64,000 nucleotides of DNA from Schistocerca nitens (taxonomy: Eukaryota > Arthropoda > Insecta > Orthoptera > Acrididae): positions 1,053,512,432 through 1,053,576,431 of the forward strand of contig NC_064614.1 of NCBI RefSeq assembly GCF_023898315.1, read 5' to 3'. Position 1 is the stretch's first letter; each line of letters begins with the position of its first letter. The position numbers and the translations under genes are program-made. A model generated the notes under the pieces. That model saw nothing but the letters and a program-made list of their open reading frames with translations. It was not told the DNA's origin and did no database searches. Below are positions 19,982 to 31,486 of this stretch, piece after piece.

Positions 19982-22342
19982 TTTCAAACATGCAGACAAA
20001 TATTGTAAATTTGATCATTTTCAGCTGTAAGATTGCCGCGGGATACGAAAACGTTAAAGTAGTGGTAATTCATATTTACTGCACATTATGCACATCTATC
20101 GCGCATCCAGTGCTGATGTGGCACGGACACGAACTGATTACTTATTGCAAGCAAACTTTTTCATAAACTGCTTAACTGTTTATCCGAATGCGGGATTATG
20201 AAAAAAAGGTTCCATTGCGTCACGGACCAGCAGACACCTCACGTCGGTTATAATAGATACTCGTACCGGTCATTCCATTACGTGTTACGCGGTCTGAGTA
20301 ATTAAATACATCGGTAAGAGAGATGGCTGTGAGTTGCTCGCATTTCAATTACGTAAATTCAATGCTCTGATAACGCTTATATGCTCATCTGTTACGGAGC
20401 TACAGCGTAACAGATTAATTGCAAAATGATGATGCCCGCTAAATGACTCCACCATTCTGATGAATATTGCGCTGTTATACGTGATGACACCGACAACAGC
20501 CCACGACACCAGCGGAAATTGATGTATTATACCTGTACTGGAAACAGAGCGTGCTGTGCAACAGATAGTTAATTCGTACAAACGTGCCACATCATACGTT
20601 GTTAAACATTATGTTTGACATCAGGCTCAGTTTTGGAGACATTTACGGCACCATACATTAAATCTCATGCATATTTTTTTATACGAATGACAAATTTCAC
20701 AGAACCACATAGGTAACAAGACCAACGTAGATCGTGACTAAAATGTGTTTAATGATTGACCCTTGCCAACACTGTGATGCGTCTTCTGTTTCCGACATAG
20801 TTTACACAAATTTAGGTTTTCACTAAGCAGTATAAGAAATTGCAAAATAATTCCTCACCCTTTGAAAGTTATTATCTGTGGAATATTCTTGGCCTGTAGT
20901 GTAGCGTAAAAATGTGCTAGGCCGACAGTAAAGGTCACACGAGCTATGCTTACGTTTTTAACAAGCAGACTACATGGAGATAGTAGCGGAAGAACAAAAA
21001 CATCAATTAGGAACGACTAAGATGGCACAATGAGTTTGTAATTCCGACTGTATTACTTCGATCAATTATTATTCTTCGATATAAATTTGGAGCTGACGGT
21101 AGAGATCATGATTTTCGCAATAGAAAATCTGAGCTACACCAACTAGTCTAGCGGGCATTCATACAACACATTACATCTGTTATGTTGCACTTATGACCCC
21201 CTCCTCCAACCCATCCCACAATTATCCTGCCTGGCTTCGTAAGGCTTACCAGCTACCCAACATGGCACCAAGCGTAGCTTTGTTATACATCTTTTCTTCA
21301 TGAATTACTCCGCTCCATATTGTCCAATTCTATTGAGGTATTGTATCTGTGTATAAAATTAGTGACAAACATTTCTATACAATGTAAATTTACGGCGATG
21401 GTTCCTGAACGCTGAACGAATCCTCAGATTTAATAGCCGAGTGTTTTCGGAGCCTCATGATTTTTTATGCATTCAAAAACGAGAGCTTGTTACCCGAAAG
21501 TTTTTTGTTTTCATATCGATGAGAAATTCCTCACAGTTCCATCGGCGTCAGATGAAGATATGACAAGCTAGGGCCAATATCAAGCTACTTGTATCATCTG
21601 TTAATCACAGTTGGGAAGCAAAAAATATGTAATTACTTAATGAATTCTTTACATTTACAATACTGCCGTAGGCAGATCATTACACCATGAACTAAACTCT
21701 TCCCGAACAGGCAATGAAGGTCCAACGGTACCGATCGGCAGCCGTGTCATCCTCTGCCCACAGGCATCACTGGATGTGGATATGGAGGGGTATGTGGTCA
21801 GCACACCGCTCTCCCGGCCGAATGTCAGATTCCGAGAGCGGAGCCGCTACTTCTCAATCAAGTACCTCCTCAGTTTTCCTCACAAGGGCTGCACCGCAGC
21901 ATATTTTAAATATCAAGTCCCCCCATACACAGCGACTTTAGCAGGAACCGAGTATAATCTGAAAGAAAGTACTGTTTTACATCTAGCATTACCGTTTCGC
22001 GGAAATTGCATATTAGCTCCGTATGGGTGCGAAAAGTGGACAAAAATTGATGTATTAAAACTCATTGAAATATGATGTTACACGGGACTAGCATATGCGG
22101 TTGACGGATAGAGCAAAGAAAGAAAACACCCTGCACTGATTCAACGTGAAAAAATCTTAAAACAATAATTGCTTCAACTGATATAATGGTGGGACGTGTA
22201 TCATTACTGAAAATAGCGTTTTCTGTATGTCATAAAAATGAAGAAATACAGTGAGTTCCTGAGTAATTTAATTGGTACATTCCATGCATAGTACACAATT
22301 GGGAACACACACTAATCTGAATGGCTATCAAATCCTCAGTTA
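19982..22342. other. No recognisable gene
   Basis: About 2.4 kb of unremarkable AT-rich sequence. The open frames (for example 20345-20590 minus, 21714-22075 plus) match nothing I know and have no start or splice context. It may be host intergenic or intronic DNA or old repeats. Confidence 0.4.
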
Positions 22343-23524
22343 CACTGAAGCGCGAAAGAAATTGGTATACGCACGCGTATTCAACAGCAGAGATATGTAA
22401 AGAGGCAGAATACGTCGCTGCGGACGAGTATGCCGATATAAGACAACAAGTGTCAGTCGCAGTTGGTGATCGGTTACTACTGCTACAATGGCAGGTTATC
22501 AAGATTTAAGAGCGTCTGAAATTGGTGTTATAGTCGACGCACGGGCTATGGGACACAGCATCTCCGAGGTAGCGATGAAGTGGGGATTTTCCCGCACGAC
22601 CATTTCACGAGTGTACCGTGAATATCAGGAATCCGGTAAAACATCAGATCTCAGACATCGGTGCGACCGGAAAAGATGCTGCAAGAACGGGACCAACGCC
22701 GACTGAAGAGAATCGTTCAACGTGACAAAAGTGCAACCCTTCAGCAAATTGCTGCAGATTTCAATGTTGGGCCATCAACAAATGTCGGCGTGCAAACCAT
22801 TCAATGAAACATCATGGATATGGCATTTCGGAGCCGAAGACCCACGATGTACCCTTGATGCAGGACACAAAGCTTTACGCCTCGACCGAGCCCGTCAACA
22901 CCGACATTGGACTGTTGATCACTGGAAATATGTTGCCTTGTCAGACGAGTCTCGTTTCAAATTGTATGGAGCGGACGGACGGTTACGGGTATGGAGACAA
23001 CCTCCTGAATCCATGGACCCTGCACGTCAGCTGGTGGAGGCTCTGTAATGGTGAGGGGCATGTGCAGTTGGAGTGATGTAAGGCCTCTGATACGCCTAGA
23101 TAAGACTCTGACAGGTGACACGTACGAAAGAATTCTGTCTGATCACCTTATCCATTCATGTCCGTTGTGCATTCTGGCAGAATTGCGTTGTTCCAACTGA
23201 AAATGCAACACTCCACACGTCCAGAATTGCTACAGAGTGGCTCCAGGAACACTCTCCTGAGTTTAAACAACTCCATTGGCCACCAAACTGCCCAGATTGA
23301 GCGTATCTGGTATTAGTTGCATTGTGCTGTTCAAAAGAGATCTCAATCCCGTCGTACTCTTGCCGTATTATGGACAACCCTGCAGGATTCATGCTATAAG
23401 TTTCCTCCAACACTACTTCTGACATTAGTCGAGTGCATGCTACGTTGTGTTGCGGCACTTCTGCGTACTCGCCGGGGCCCTACGCGATATATCGCAGGTC
23501 ACTAGTTTCTTAGGCTCTTCAATG
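22343..23524 (+). mobile_element. Tc1-like DNA transposon (1,182 bp)
   Basis: The ends are inverted: CACTGAAGCGCGAAAGAAATT on the left, and read inward from the right CATTGAAGAGCCTAAGAAACT. Each is preceded by TA (22341-22342 and 23525-23526), the Tc1/mariner target duplication. It is a different family from the copies at 11264 and 56957. Confidence 0.85.
22488..23503 (+). pseudogene. Tc1-like transposase, decayed
   Basis: The start is the ATG at 22488. The N-terminus MAGYQDLRASEIGVIVDAR leads into a helix-turn-helix (GHSISEVAMKWGFSRTTISR) typical of the paired-like DNA-binding domain. After a frameshift near 22670 the reading continues with KRIVQRDKSATLQQIAADFN, and later SDESRFKLYGADGRLRVWRQ, which holds the first catalytic Asp. 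The second Asp block (QDN) is not readable, deleted or mutated near 23180, although HTSRIATEWLQEHSPEFK survives. The third acidic residue region (WPPNCPD) is followed by a stop. Several frameshifts and small deletions make it inactive. Confidence 0.8.
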
Positions 23525-24695
23525 TATATTAAAATCTAAATACGTCAAGTTTTTCAGGTAAAAATTATTTGCACGCTGATATACATTTGATGGTGACATT
23601 CACCATAACGTTGTTACAAAATCACATTACAGCCAATGATTCTCTGAAATATACAGAGATTAACATGCAAAATAAACAAAACTGTTTATGCGATAGAATT
23701 AAACCGTAACTGCTAAGTTTTATGTTTGTGTTGTTTGTTCTCGCAGACGTGTCCGAAAGAAAAAAAAAATACCATTTTGATCCAGCAGCCACCATGATTT
23801 ACGACAAAAAGGAATTATAGACATCGGCTGGAAGTTGGCACCGATTTAAATCAATGGGGAATATTTGTGCCGGACCAGGATTCGATACCGTGCCTCCTTT
23901 TTACTAGGCAGATGCTTTGGCCACTAAGCCATCCGCAAGGAAATGCACGGGTTGCCATTGCACACCTCCCGACAGACCCAAATTCTCAACCACACACTAC
24001 TAATGTAGTGCCCCTTGCCCATTATCCTCATTACTCGCGACATTTTGCCTACTCGCATAAAAGTTCGAGCCTGGTGTGTATCTGTACAGACGAGATCATT
24101 GGCCGTCTTCGCCTGAATTATGTATCTGTGATGTTTGTTCTTTCGGACATGTCAGAAAGAAAAGGCACCACAGGTACATAATTCAAGCTAAGTTTTAGTT
24201 TCATAGTGTACTGCGACGTTCGCATTACCTAGTGTCGATTTATCTCATTGCCGTTTACAATAGATAACGAGAGAGCGAACTCATAGGCAACGTAAAGCAG
24301 CTGATGCTCAAATGGTATTTCACATGAAGAAATGAAGGAAACCACTTCTAAACTTACTGTTAAACAAACGAATAACCAATATGAAAGAAGCAATGATTAA
24401 ATATTAAGACCGACTGAGTAGAAGTTGATAATCCCGCATGTGGAAAAAAATTTTCATTGGCGGCAAGGAGCGTAACATTAAATCTGAAGTAAACTGGAGC
24501 CTTATTCTCTTCCTACGGCGTTTTAGAGTATTTTAGAAATTCAGTTTTATCGAAAAAGTTACATTAAGCTGGTTCTTTTTATTTAGAGTAACACAAATCG
24601 AGACGAGCGTAAATGGAAATACTTACAAACGGAATTCCCACCACTAACATCTCTCTAAGTCGGGACATGTGTATTAGCCCAACAGGACGATTAAC
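23525..24695. other. Mostly unassigned sequence with one tRNA-like SINE
   Basis: Apart from the minus-strand SINE at 23850-23960, no feature is recognised. Confidence 0.4.
23850..23960 (-). mobile_element. tRNA-derived SINE (GCATCTGCCTAGTAA family)
   Basis: On the minus strand: GGATGGCTTAGTGGCCAAAG (A-box region), GCATCTGCCTAGTAAAAAGG, then a diverged B box GTATCGAATCC and CACAAATATTCCCC. Relatives are at 63268-63375 and 63640-63740. Confidence 0.6.
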
Positions 24696-24799
24696 TTTTT
24701 TTTTTTGGGTCATCATTCTTCTGACTGGTTTGATGCCCCCCCCCCACCCCACAAATTGCTCTACTGTGCTAGCCTCTTCATCTCAGAGTAGCACTTGAA

Positions 24800-27700
24800 A
24801 CCTACTTCCTCAATTATTTGCTGGATGTATTCTAATCTCTCTACAATCTTTGCCCTCTACAGCTACCTCTAGCGCCATGGAAGTCATTCCCTCATTTCTT
24901 AAGTTATCCTGTCCCTTCTCCTTATCAATGTTTTCCACATATTCCTTTCCTCTCCGATTCTGAGCAGAACTTCCTCAATCCTCATCTTATCAGCCCGTCT
25001 AATTTTCAACATTCGTCTATTGCACCACATCTCAAATGCTTAGATTCTCTTCTGTTCCGGTTTTCCCTCAGTCCACGTTTCACTACCGTACAATGCTGTA
25101 CTCCAGACGTACATTCTCAGAAATTTCTTCCTCAAATTAAGGCCGATATTTGATATTAGTTGACTTCTCTTGGCCAGGAATGCCCCTTTTGCCATTGGTA
25201 TTCTGCTTCTGATATCCTCCTTGCTCGGTCCGTCATTGGTTACTTTACTGCTTAGGTAGCAGAATTCCTTAACTTCATCTACTTCGTGACCATCAATCCT
25301 GATGTTTTCTCGCTATTCTCATTTCTGCTACTTCTCATTATTTTCGTCTTTATTCCATTTACTCTCATTCCTTATTCTGTACACATTAGACCATTCGTTC
25401 CATTCAACAGATCTTCACTTCCACTCAGGGTAGCAATGTTAGTAGAGAATCTCATCATTGATGTCCTTTCACCTTGAATTTTAATTCCACTTCTGAAACT
25501 TTATTTCCATCATTGCTTCCTAGATGTAAATATTGAACAGCAGGTGGCGAAAGGCTACATCCTTGTCTTACACCCTTTTTAATACGAGCACTTCGCTCTT
25601 GGTCGTCCATTCTTATTATTCCCTCCTGGCCGTTGTACATATTGTATATGACCCGTCTCTGCCTATAGCTTACCCCTACTTTTTTTCAGAATTTCGAACA
25701 TCTTGCACCATTTTAAATTGTTGAACGCTTTTTCAGGTCGACAAATCCTATGAAGGCGTCTTGATTTTTCTTTAGTCTTGCTTCCATTATTAACCGCAAT
25801 GTCAGAATTGCCTCTCTCTTGCCTTTTACCTTACCTAAAGCCAAACTGATCGTCATCTAGCGCAACGTCAATTTTCTTTTCAATTCTTCTGTGTGTTATT
25901 CTTGTAAGTAACTTGGATGAATGAGCCGTTAAGCTGATTGTGCGATAATTCTCGCACTTGTTAGCTCTTGCCGTCTTCGGAATTGTGTGAATGATGCTTT
26001 TCCGAAAGTTAGATGGTATGTCATCAGACTCATACATTCTACACACCAACGTGAATAGTCGTTTTGTTGCCATTTCGCCGAATCATTTTGGAATTCTGAT
26101 GGAATATTAGCTACCATTTCAGCCTTATTTGATCTTAAGTCCTCCCAACCTCTTTTAAATTCTGAATCTAATGCTGGATCCCCTATCTCATCTAAATCGA
26201 CTCCTGTTTCGTCTTCTATCACAGCACACAAATCTTCCCCCTCATAGAGCCTTTCAGTGCATTCTTTCCACCTATCCGCGCTCTCCTTATTTAATAGTGG
26301 AATTCCCGTTGCACTCTTAATGTTATCACCCTTGCTTTTCATGTTCCTGAAGGCTGTTTTGACTATCATGAATGCTGAGTGTCCTTCCGACAATCATTTC
26401 TTTTTCCATTTCTGGGCACATTTCCTGCAGCCATATCGTCTTGGATTCCCTGCACTTCCTATTTATTTTATTCCTCAGCGACTTGTATTGCTGTATTCCT
26501 GAGTTTCCCGAAACATTTTGGTACTTCCTCCTTTCATCGTTTCTATTTCCAACATCAATGATGGCCCTTTTTAGAGATGTCGGTTCCTCTTAAACTGTGC
26601 TGCCTACTGAGATATTCCTCATTACTGTATCTGTAGCCTTAGAGAACGTCAAACGTATCTAAAAAATGGTTCAAATGGCTCTGAGCACTATGGGACTCAA
26701 CATCTTAGGTCATAAGTCCCCTAGAACTTAGAACTACTTAAACCTAACTAACCTAAGGAAATCACACACACCCACGCCCGAGGCAGGATTCGAACCTGCG
26801 ACCGCAGCAGTCCCGCTGTTCCGGACTACAGCGCCAGAACCGCTAGACCACCGTGGCCAAACGTATCTCTTCATTCCTCAGTACTTCCGTATCCCACTTC
26901 TGTGCGTACTGATGCTTCCTGACTAATGTGTTAAACTTCAGGTTACTCTTCATCACTACTATATTGTGATCTGAGTCTGTATCCCCTCCTGGGTACACCT
27001 TACAATCCAGTATCTGATTTCGGAATCTCTGTCTGACCATGATGTAATCTAATTGAAATCTTCCCGTATCACCGGGCCTTTTCCAAATATACCTCCTCTT
27101 GTGATTCTTGAACAAGGTATTCGCTATTGCTAGCCGAAACTTCTTACAGAACCCAATTAGTCTTCCTCCTCTCTCATTTCTTTTCCCAATCTCATGTTCT
27201 CCTGTAGCATTTTCTTCTACTCCTTCCCCTACAACTGCATTTCAGTCCCCCATGACCATATGTGTTTGATCCCCCTTCACGTACTGTATTACCCTTTCGG
27301 TAACCTCATACACTATCTCTTTACCTTCACCCTGCAACGTCAGCATATATACCTGAACTATCGTTGTCGGCGTTGGTTTGCTGTCGATTCTGATAAGAAC
27401 AATCCGGTCACTGTTCACAGTAACACATTCTCTTCCCTATCTTCCTATTCATAACGTATCCCACTCCCGTTATACCATTTTCTGCTACTGTTGATATTAA
27501 CCTGTACTCATCTGACCAGAAATCTTTGTCTTCTTTCCACTTCACTGTCCCCTACTATATCTAGATTCAGCCTTTGCATTTCCCTTTTCAGATTTTCTGG
27601 TTTCCCTACCACGTTCAAGCTTTTGACATTCAATGCCCCGACTCTTAGAACGTTATCCTTTCATTGGTTATTCTATCTTTTTCTCATGGTAACCACCTTT

Positions 27701-27970
27701 GCTGTCCCCTCCCAGAATGGGGGCTATTCCGGAATCTTTTGCTTATGGAGAGATCATCATGACACTTCAATTACAGGCCAAATGTCCTGTTGATACACAT
27801 TGCTTGTCTTTAATGCGGTGGTTTCCGTTGCCTTCTGCATCCTCATGCCGTTGATCATTGCTGATTGTTCCACCTTTAGGGGCATTTTCCCACCCGTAGG
27901 ACAAGAGAGTGCCCTGAACCTCTGTCCACTACTCCGCCCTCTTTGACAAGGCCGTTGGCAGAATGAGGGT
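24800..27970 (-). pseudogene. LINE ORF: endonuclease plus reverse transcriptase, decayed
   Basis: Read from the right: leader-proximal peptide (KATETTALKTSNVYQQDIWP), endonuclease with FQLDYIMVRQRFRNQILD and DTDSDHNIVVMK (the catalytic SDH block, near 26960), linker (ADRWKECTERLYEGEDL; IGDPALDSEFKRGWEDLR), RT fingers (NYRTISLTAHSSKLLTR near 25930), and motif B (KKGVRQGCSLSP near 25560). Where RT motif C (FADD) should be, at 25438-25449, the reading is FSTN, so both catalytic Asp are replaced. The conserved tail region (FLAKRSQL-like, near 25160) is frameshifted. The SINE at 26661 also interrupts it. Confidence 0.75.
26661..26857 (-). mobile_element. tRNA-derived SINE inside the RTE-like LINE
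   Basis: Plus strand begins AAAAAATGGTTCAAATGGC and ends CGCTAGACCACCGTGGC. An 11-bp duplication CAAACGTATCT flanks it at 26650-26660 and 26858-26868. Its tail hairpin stem is kept (GGGACT side and AGTCCC side). Confidence 0.9.
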
Positions 27971-28010
27971 GACTTATGCCGGAAGTCTTCGGCCGCCAAT
28001 GCTTATTATT

Positions 28011-28100
28011 AATCAAAATTTAAGCAGCGACAGGATTCGAACCAGACACCGAAAACGTTTCGATTATGAATTAAAGACGCTATCCCCTTTTTTATCTCAT
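28011..28100 (-). promoter_or_regulatory. tRNA-like 5' leader (possible Pol III promoter) of the RTE-like LINE
   Basis: Minus strand: GGGATAGCGTCTTTAATTC, an anticodon-loop-like CAT, then the B box GGTTCGAATCC (complement of 28033-28043) and GTCGCTGC. It lies directly upstream of the element's leader peptide. This could drive Pol III transcription or be a fused SINE head. The A box is weak. Confidence 0.5.
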
Positions 28101-28127
28101 TTTGATCTATATTGTTGGATGAATTTG

Positions 28128-28258
28128 TTCGGGGTGGACGTCGGATGACACCTGTTTAGGTTCTTCGTTGATCCATTCACTCAGGGTTTTTTTTTTACAT
28201 AGGGTCGCAAACCCACCGTCCGAACACGCTGAGCTACCCTGCCGGCAGGCCACGGGTG
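28128..28258 (-). mobile_element. tRNA-derived SINE (GGTAGCTCAGCGTGTTCGG family)
   Basis: Minus strand starts GCCGGCAGGGTAGCTCAGCG and continues TGTTCGGACGGTGGG, an acceptor/D-arm-like tRNA beginning. An A-rich stretch follows (T-run 28190-28199 on plus), then a unique tail ending near GGGGTGGACGTC on the plus strand. The B box is not clear. Confidence 0.55.
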
Positions 28259-30977
28259 CATCTTTGCTTATGAATAAGATTTCTCCTGCAATCTGTCATC
28301 GAGTGCCTAATTTTCTTAGTAATTTAGGTATCGTGCAAAGATTTGATGTAACTGGGTAGTCTTCGACAAACACGAAAATACAAGACGCTGTAAATTAATA
28401 TGTGCTATTGATATTTTTCATTACTTATTACTCGTAAGGACACACATTTGAAAAACATCTTTAAAAATAACTGTCCGACTTTCACACGCTCGAAACCTGT
28501 GATAAGTTAATGGGGAACTCTCTGCAGAGGGTTTCCGTAACACATTCACATAAATGTGTGTGCGTAATGAAACCTAACTGGCATCGAAACCTGTCTGCTA
28601 GGGGTTTTGATGTATCAGTACATTGATAAAAAAGATATTGGAGGTGATTTCCTAGAAAATATTTTAATTTACGATGAACACTAAACATACAAAAACAAAT
28701 ATAAAACGTAACTCAAATAGACGATACGATTCAAAGATAAAGTATCGTTCCACTATATGTCGACTTGGTGTATGCGGTAATGTCTTTTACAGTATCTGTA
28801 CTTTCCCCCGTTTAAGTAACGCTGGGATCAGTTACATCCTTGTAGGTGACATGATTTCCGTGACAAAAGCACGCAGCACGCAGCACCGCGACGTTTATAC
28901 TTCGTGATATGGAAAGAATGATGTTAGAGAATTTACATTGTTTAAGTTTACATGTGGGCGACTTGTTTTAAATTCGTGCATTTGGACTAAAACATTGGTG
29001 TGTTTTGGTATTGCTCACATGGACTGCTAAGTTTAGCTATGGCTATGTCGCTGGACGGTTATTCCCATTATTTACTCATGGGCTCACTACTGAAATTTTA
29101 ATATACTGTAAGATACTGAAGCTTAATTTGCTTGACGTGTAGCACAGTGCGCGGAATTCCAGATCTTGATGTTGTAAATCTGCGACCTAGATAATATTTT
29201 ACTGCAAATTATAATTTAAGATTTCAGTACATTTTTTGGGCTGAGTAGTCAGTAGACTGATTGCATTTTATCGTGTTTGTAACCTTGTTCGCATTACTGA
29301 AGTTTCAAAGTAGTAAGGTCAGAGATTTCGGGCTATTGCTCAAATTTGTGTCCATCCCAAGCGTAGTACCCTGTTAAAAAGCTTTGCTAAGGGTAACTTA
29401 ATATTCATACCGTAGTTCAAATTTGGCCTACCATTCTTGCATCTCTAAGAATAAGTTCTTTATACTGAGTCTATTTCCGATTCTGGTTATTAATTTAAGT
29501 ACTTGCGTGGGGCACCCTTGCTTGCCTTCATCGCCCGCTCTTGGGTCGCGGACCAGACATCACATTTGCGATCTGGTAGGGACAACCAGACATCGGGCGA
29601 CACACCTTGGTATGTGTAACCACACCAGAGAGACTACGTCTGTTTATCGTGTGTGTAGCATCTAGTCCAAGAAACTAATTGGTAAAGTTATGTAGTAGTT
29701 CGTTGTGGTTGATAAATCGTCTTGTGCCTTCAATATATCATGTAATTACTTAAACTTTTCAAGAATTGTGTACTGTACTGTTTGATATTCTTGCATCTTG
29801 TTTTTTGCTGTGTTGATTTTGTTTTACGAGCCTAGTCTTCTCTTGGTTACACATTGTATGTCTTCTACAGGCTACCTACCAAATCTGGGTTATCGCGTGT
29901 AAATTGCTGCCAGTTTGAGACTAAAATTTTCTTTCATACATGTATTTGCAACCGAGTTACAGGCTTAGAACGGAGCACGAGCTCTTCCAGAGCCTACGTG
30001 ACCACCAGCCTGTCCCTTTCAGACAGAACCTGTTCTTTCCAACTCTGTAAACGGCATGTAGTAAAAGGAATTGCAAAATGTGATTTCACGTATTTAGAAT
30101 TTCATGAACATGCACACCCAAAAATTCTGAATAATCTGTTTTTAGCTCCTCCCTAAACTTTAAATTTATTAGTCGTCTTTTATGCTATGGAGTTCAGGAT
30201 TTAATCGCTGTTTTACTGAAAGTAAAATACTTCTCTAATTGGTAAAAACTAATTATGTTTAATGTGTTAAGTTAAAGATCAGTTAACAGGCAATCCAATA
30301 TTGAACGTTCTGGAGCTTATTAACGATTATCCCAATTAAAAATTATCTCCTATCTGTAATTTAGGAGCTATGGAGTTTAATTTGATGATTTCCGTCTGTT
30401 AAACATGAGGTTATTCATCTGTTTGCTATGTCAGTTTAAAAATGCAGCTTGAAGGTTATAATGTAATTTTTCATCTTTAATGGACTACCTGATAAGAGAA
30501 ACAATATACATTTTTATTGAGTATAATATTGTTAAAGGTTTTATTTCTTGATGTAAGAATGGTTACAGTGGTCATGTATACCAAATGGCAATCAACGAAA
30601 ACAAGAAAGGCGTAACGTGAATTGAGACTGCAATATCCCCGTCAACAGTGACGTGGAAACAATATCGTAGGAAAGCTCGGTGCATTTTAGTAACAGCTAA
30701 TATTAACGAAAGCAATATTGCGGAGAGCTTCCCTGCAGAATGAAGAATATAAAAAGGAGAGAGGATGGCGTGACTTGCGACGTAATAAACTAATTCCGTG
30801 TAATCCCCACGGACGGGCGCCCTTCAGCCAGCCCGCAGAGGACGAACGCGCGTGGCTCACGTGAGTGCAGGACTCAATCTCTTTATACGGGGCAGGGCGG
30901 GTATAAACCCCGATTGATGGCGGAGCCGCGGTTTGGGGCCTCTTCGGCAGTCGCCTCCGTGGCCGCCGGGCAGCTCT
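28259..30977. other. No recognisable gene
   Basis: About 2.7 kb with no repeat, RNA or protein signature that I can name. The right end (30790-30977) is GC-rich and contains TATAAA at about 30902; see findings. Confidence 0.4.
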
Positions 30978-31043
30978 AACATCTACATCTGTTCTCCGCG
31001 AATCAATATGAACTACGTAGCAGAGGGTACTTTTATTGTTCCA
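30978..31043 (-). mobile_element. LINE 3' tail remnant (GGATGTAGATGTAGA type)
   Basis: Minus strand: GTACCCTCTGCTACGTAG, GCGGAGAACAGATGTAGATG. The better-preserved counterpart is at 55063-55125 (GTACCCTCCGCCACACACCG and GCGGAGTATGGATG). It is cut by the Tc1 element on its right. Confidence 0.55.
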
Positions 31044-31486
31044 TAGACACAGTGATGACAAACGGGATAGCGATGTGAGCACACACAGATGGAGGTAGTA
31101 GCGCATACGGAAGGTGAGAGGTAAATGCCATTTGCGGAGCTGTCATTTGTACTCAGGAGATTCATTTTAAATAGTTCCCGAAGTGGTTGTAATCGCACAA
31201 CGTGAATTGACAGGCTCTGAACGCGGAATGGTGGTTGAAGTTAGACTCACGAGATTAAATTTCTGAAATCGTCAGGGAAAACAACACTCCGAAATACACA
31301 ATATCAAGCGTTTGCCGACAGTAGCACATTTCAGGTATTACCTCTCAACAAGGACGCCGCAGATGCTGACGGCATTCACTTAACGACCGAGGGCAGCGTC
31401 GTTTGCCAAGAGTTATCAGTGGTAACAGAGAAACAACACTGCGTGAAATAACTGGAGAAATCGATGTGGCACGTACGACGAATGTA

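Larger units (their letters stand above)
24696..28100 (-). mobile_element. RTE-like LINE with a tRNA-like 5' end, SINE inserted
   Basis: A near-complete minus-strand LINE. The 3' end is a run of 11 T on the plus strand (24696-24706) next to GTCATCATTCTTCTGACTGG. The coding part has an APE-type endonuclease (26843-27700) then RT (about 25000-26400). The 5' leader holds a B box (GGATTCGAACC on the plus strand, 28033-28043). A minus-strand SINE sits at 26661-26857. The clade is assigned from the order and style of motifs and from memory of similar insect elements. Confidence 0.75.

Noticed and set aside
20345-20590. An 81-codon minus-strand frame as a gene
   Set aside because: No known motif, no promoter or splice context, and length expected by chance.
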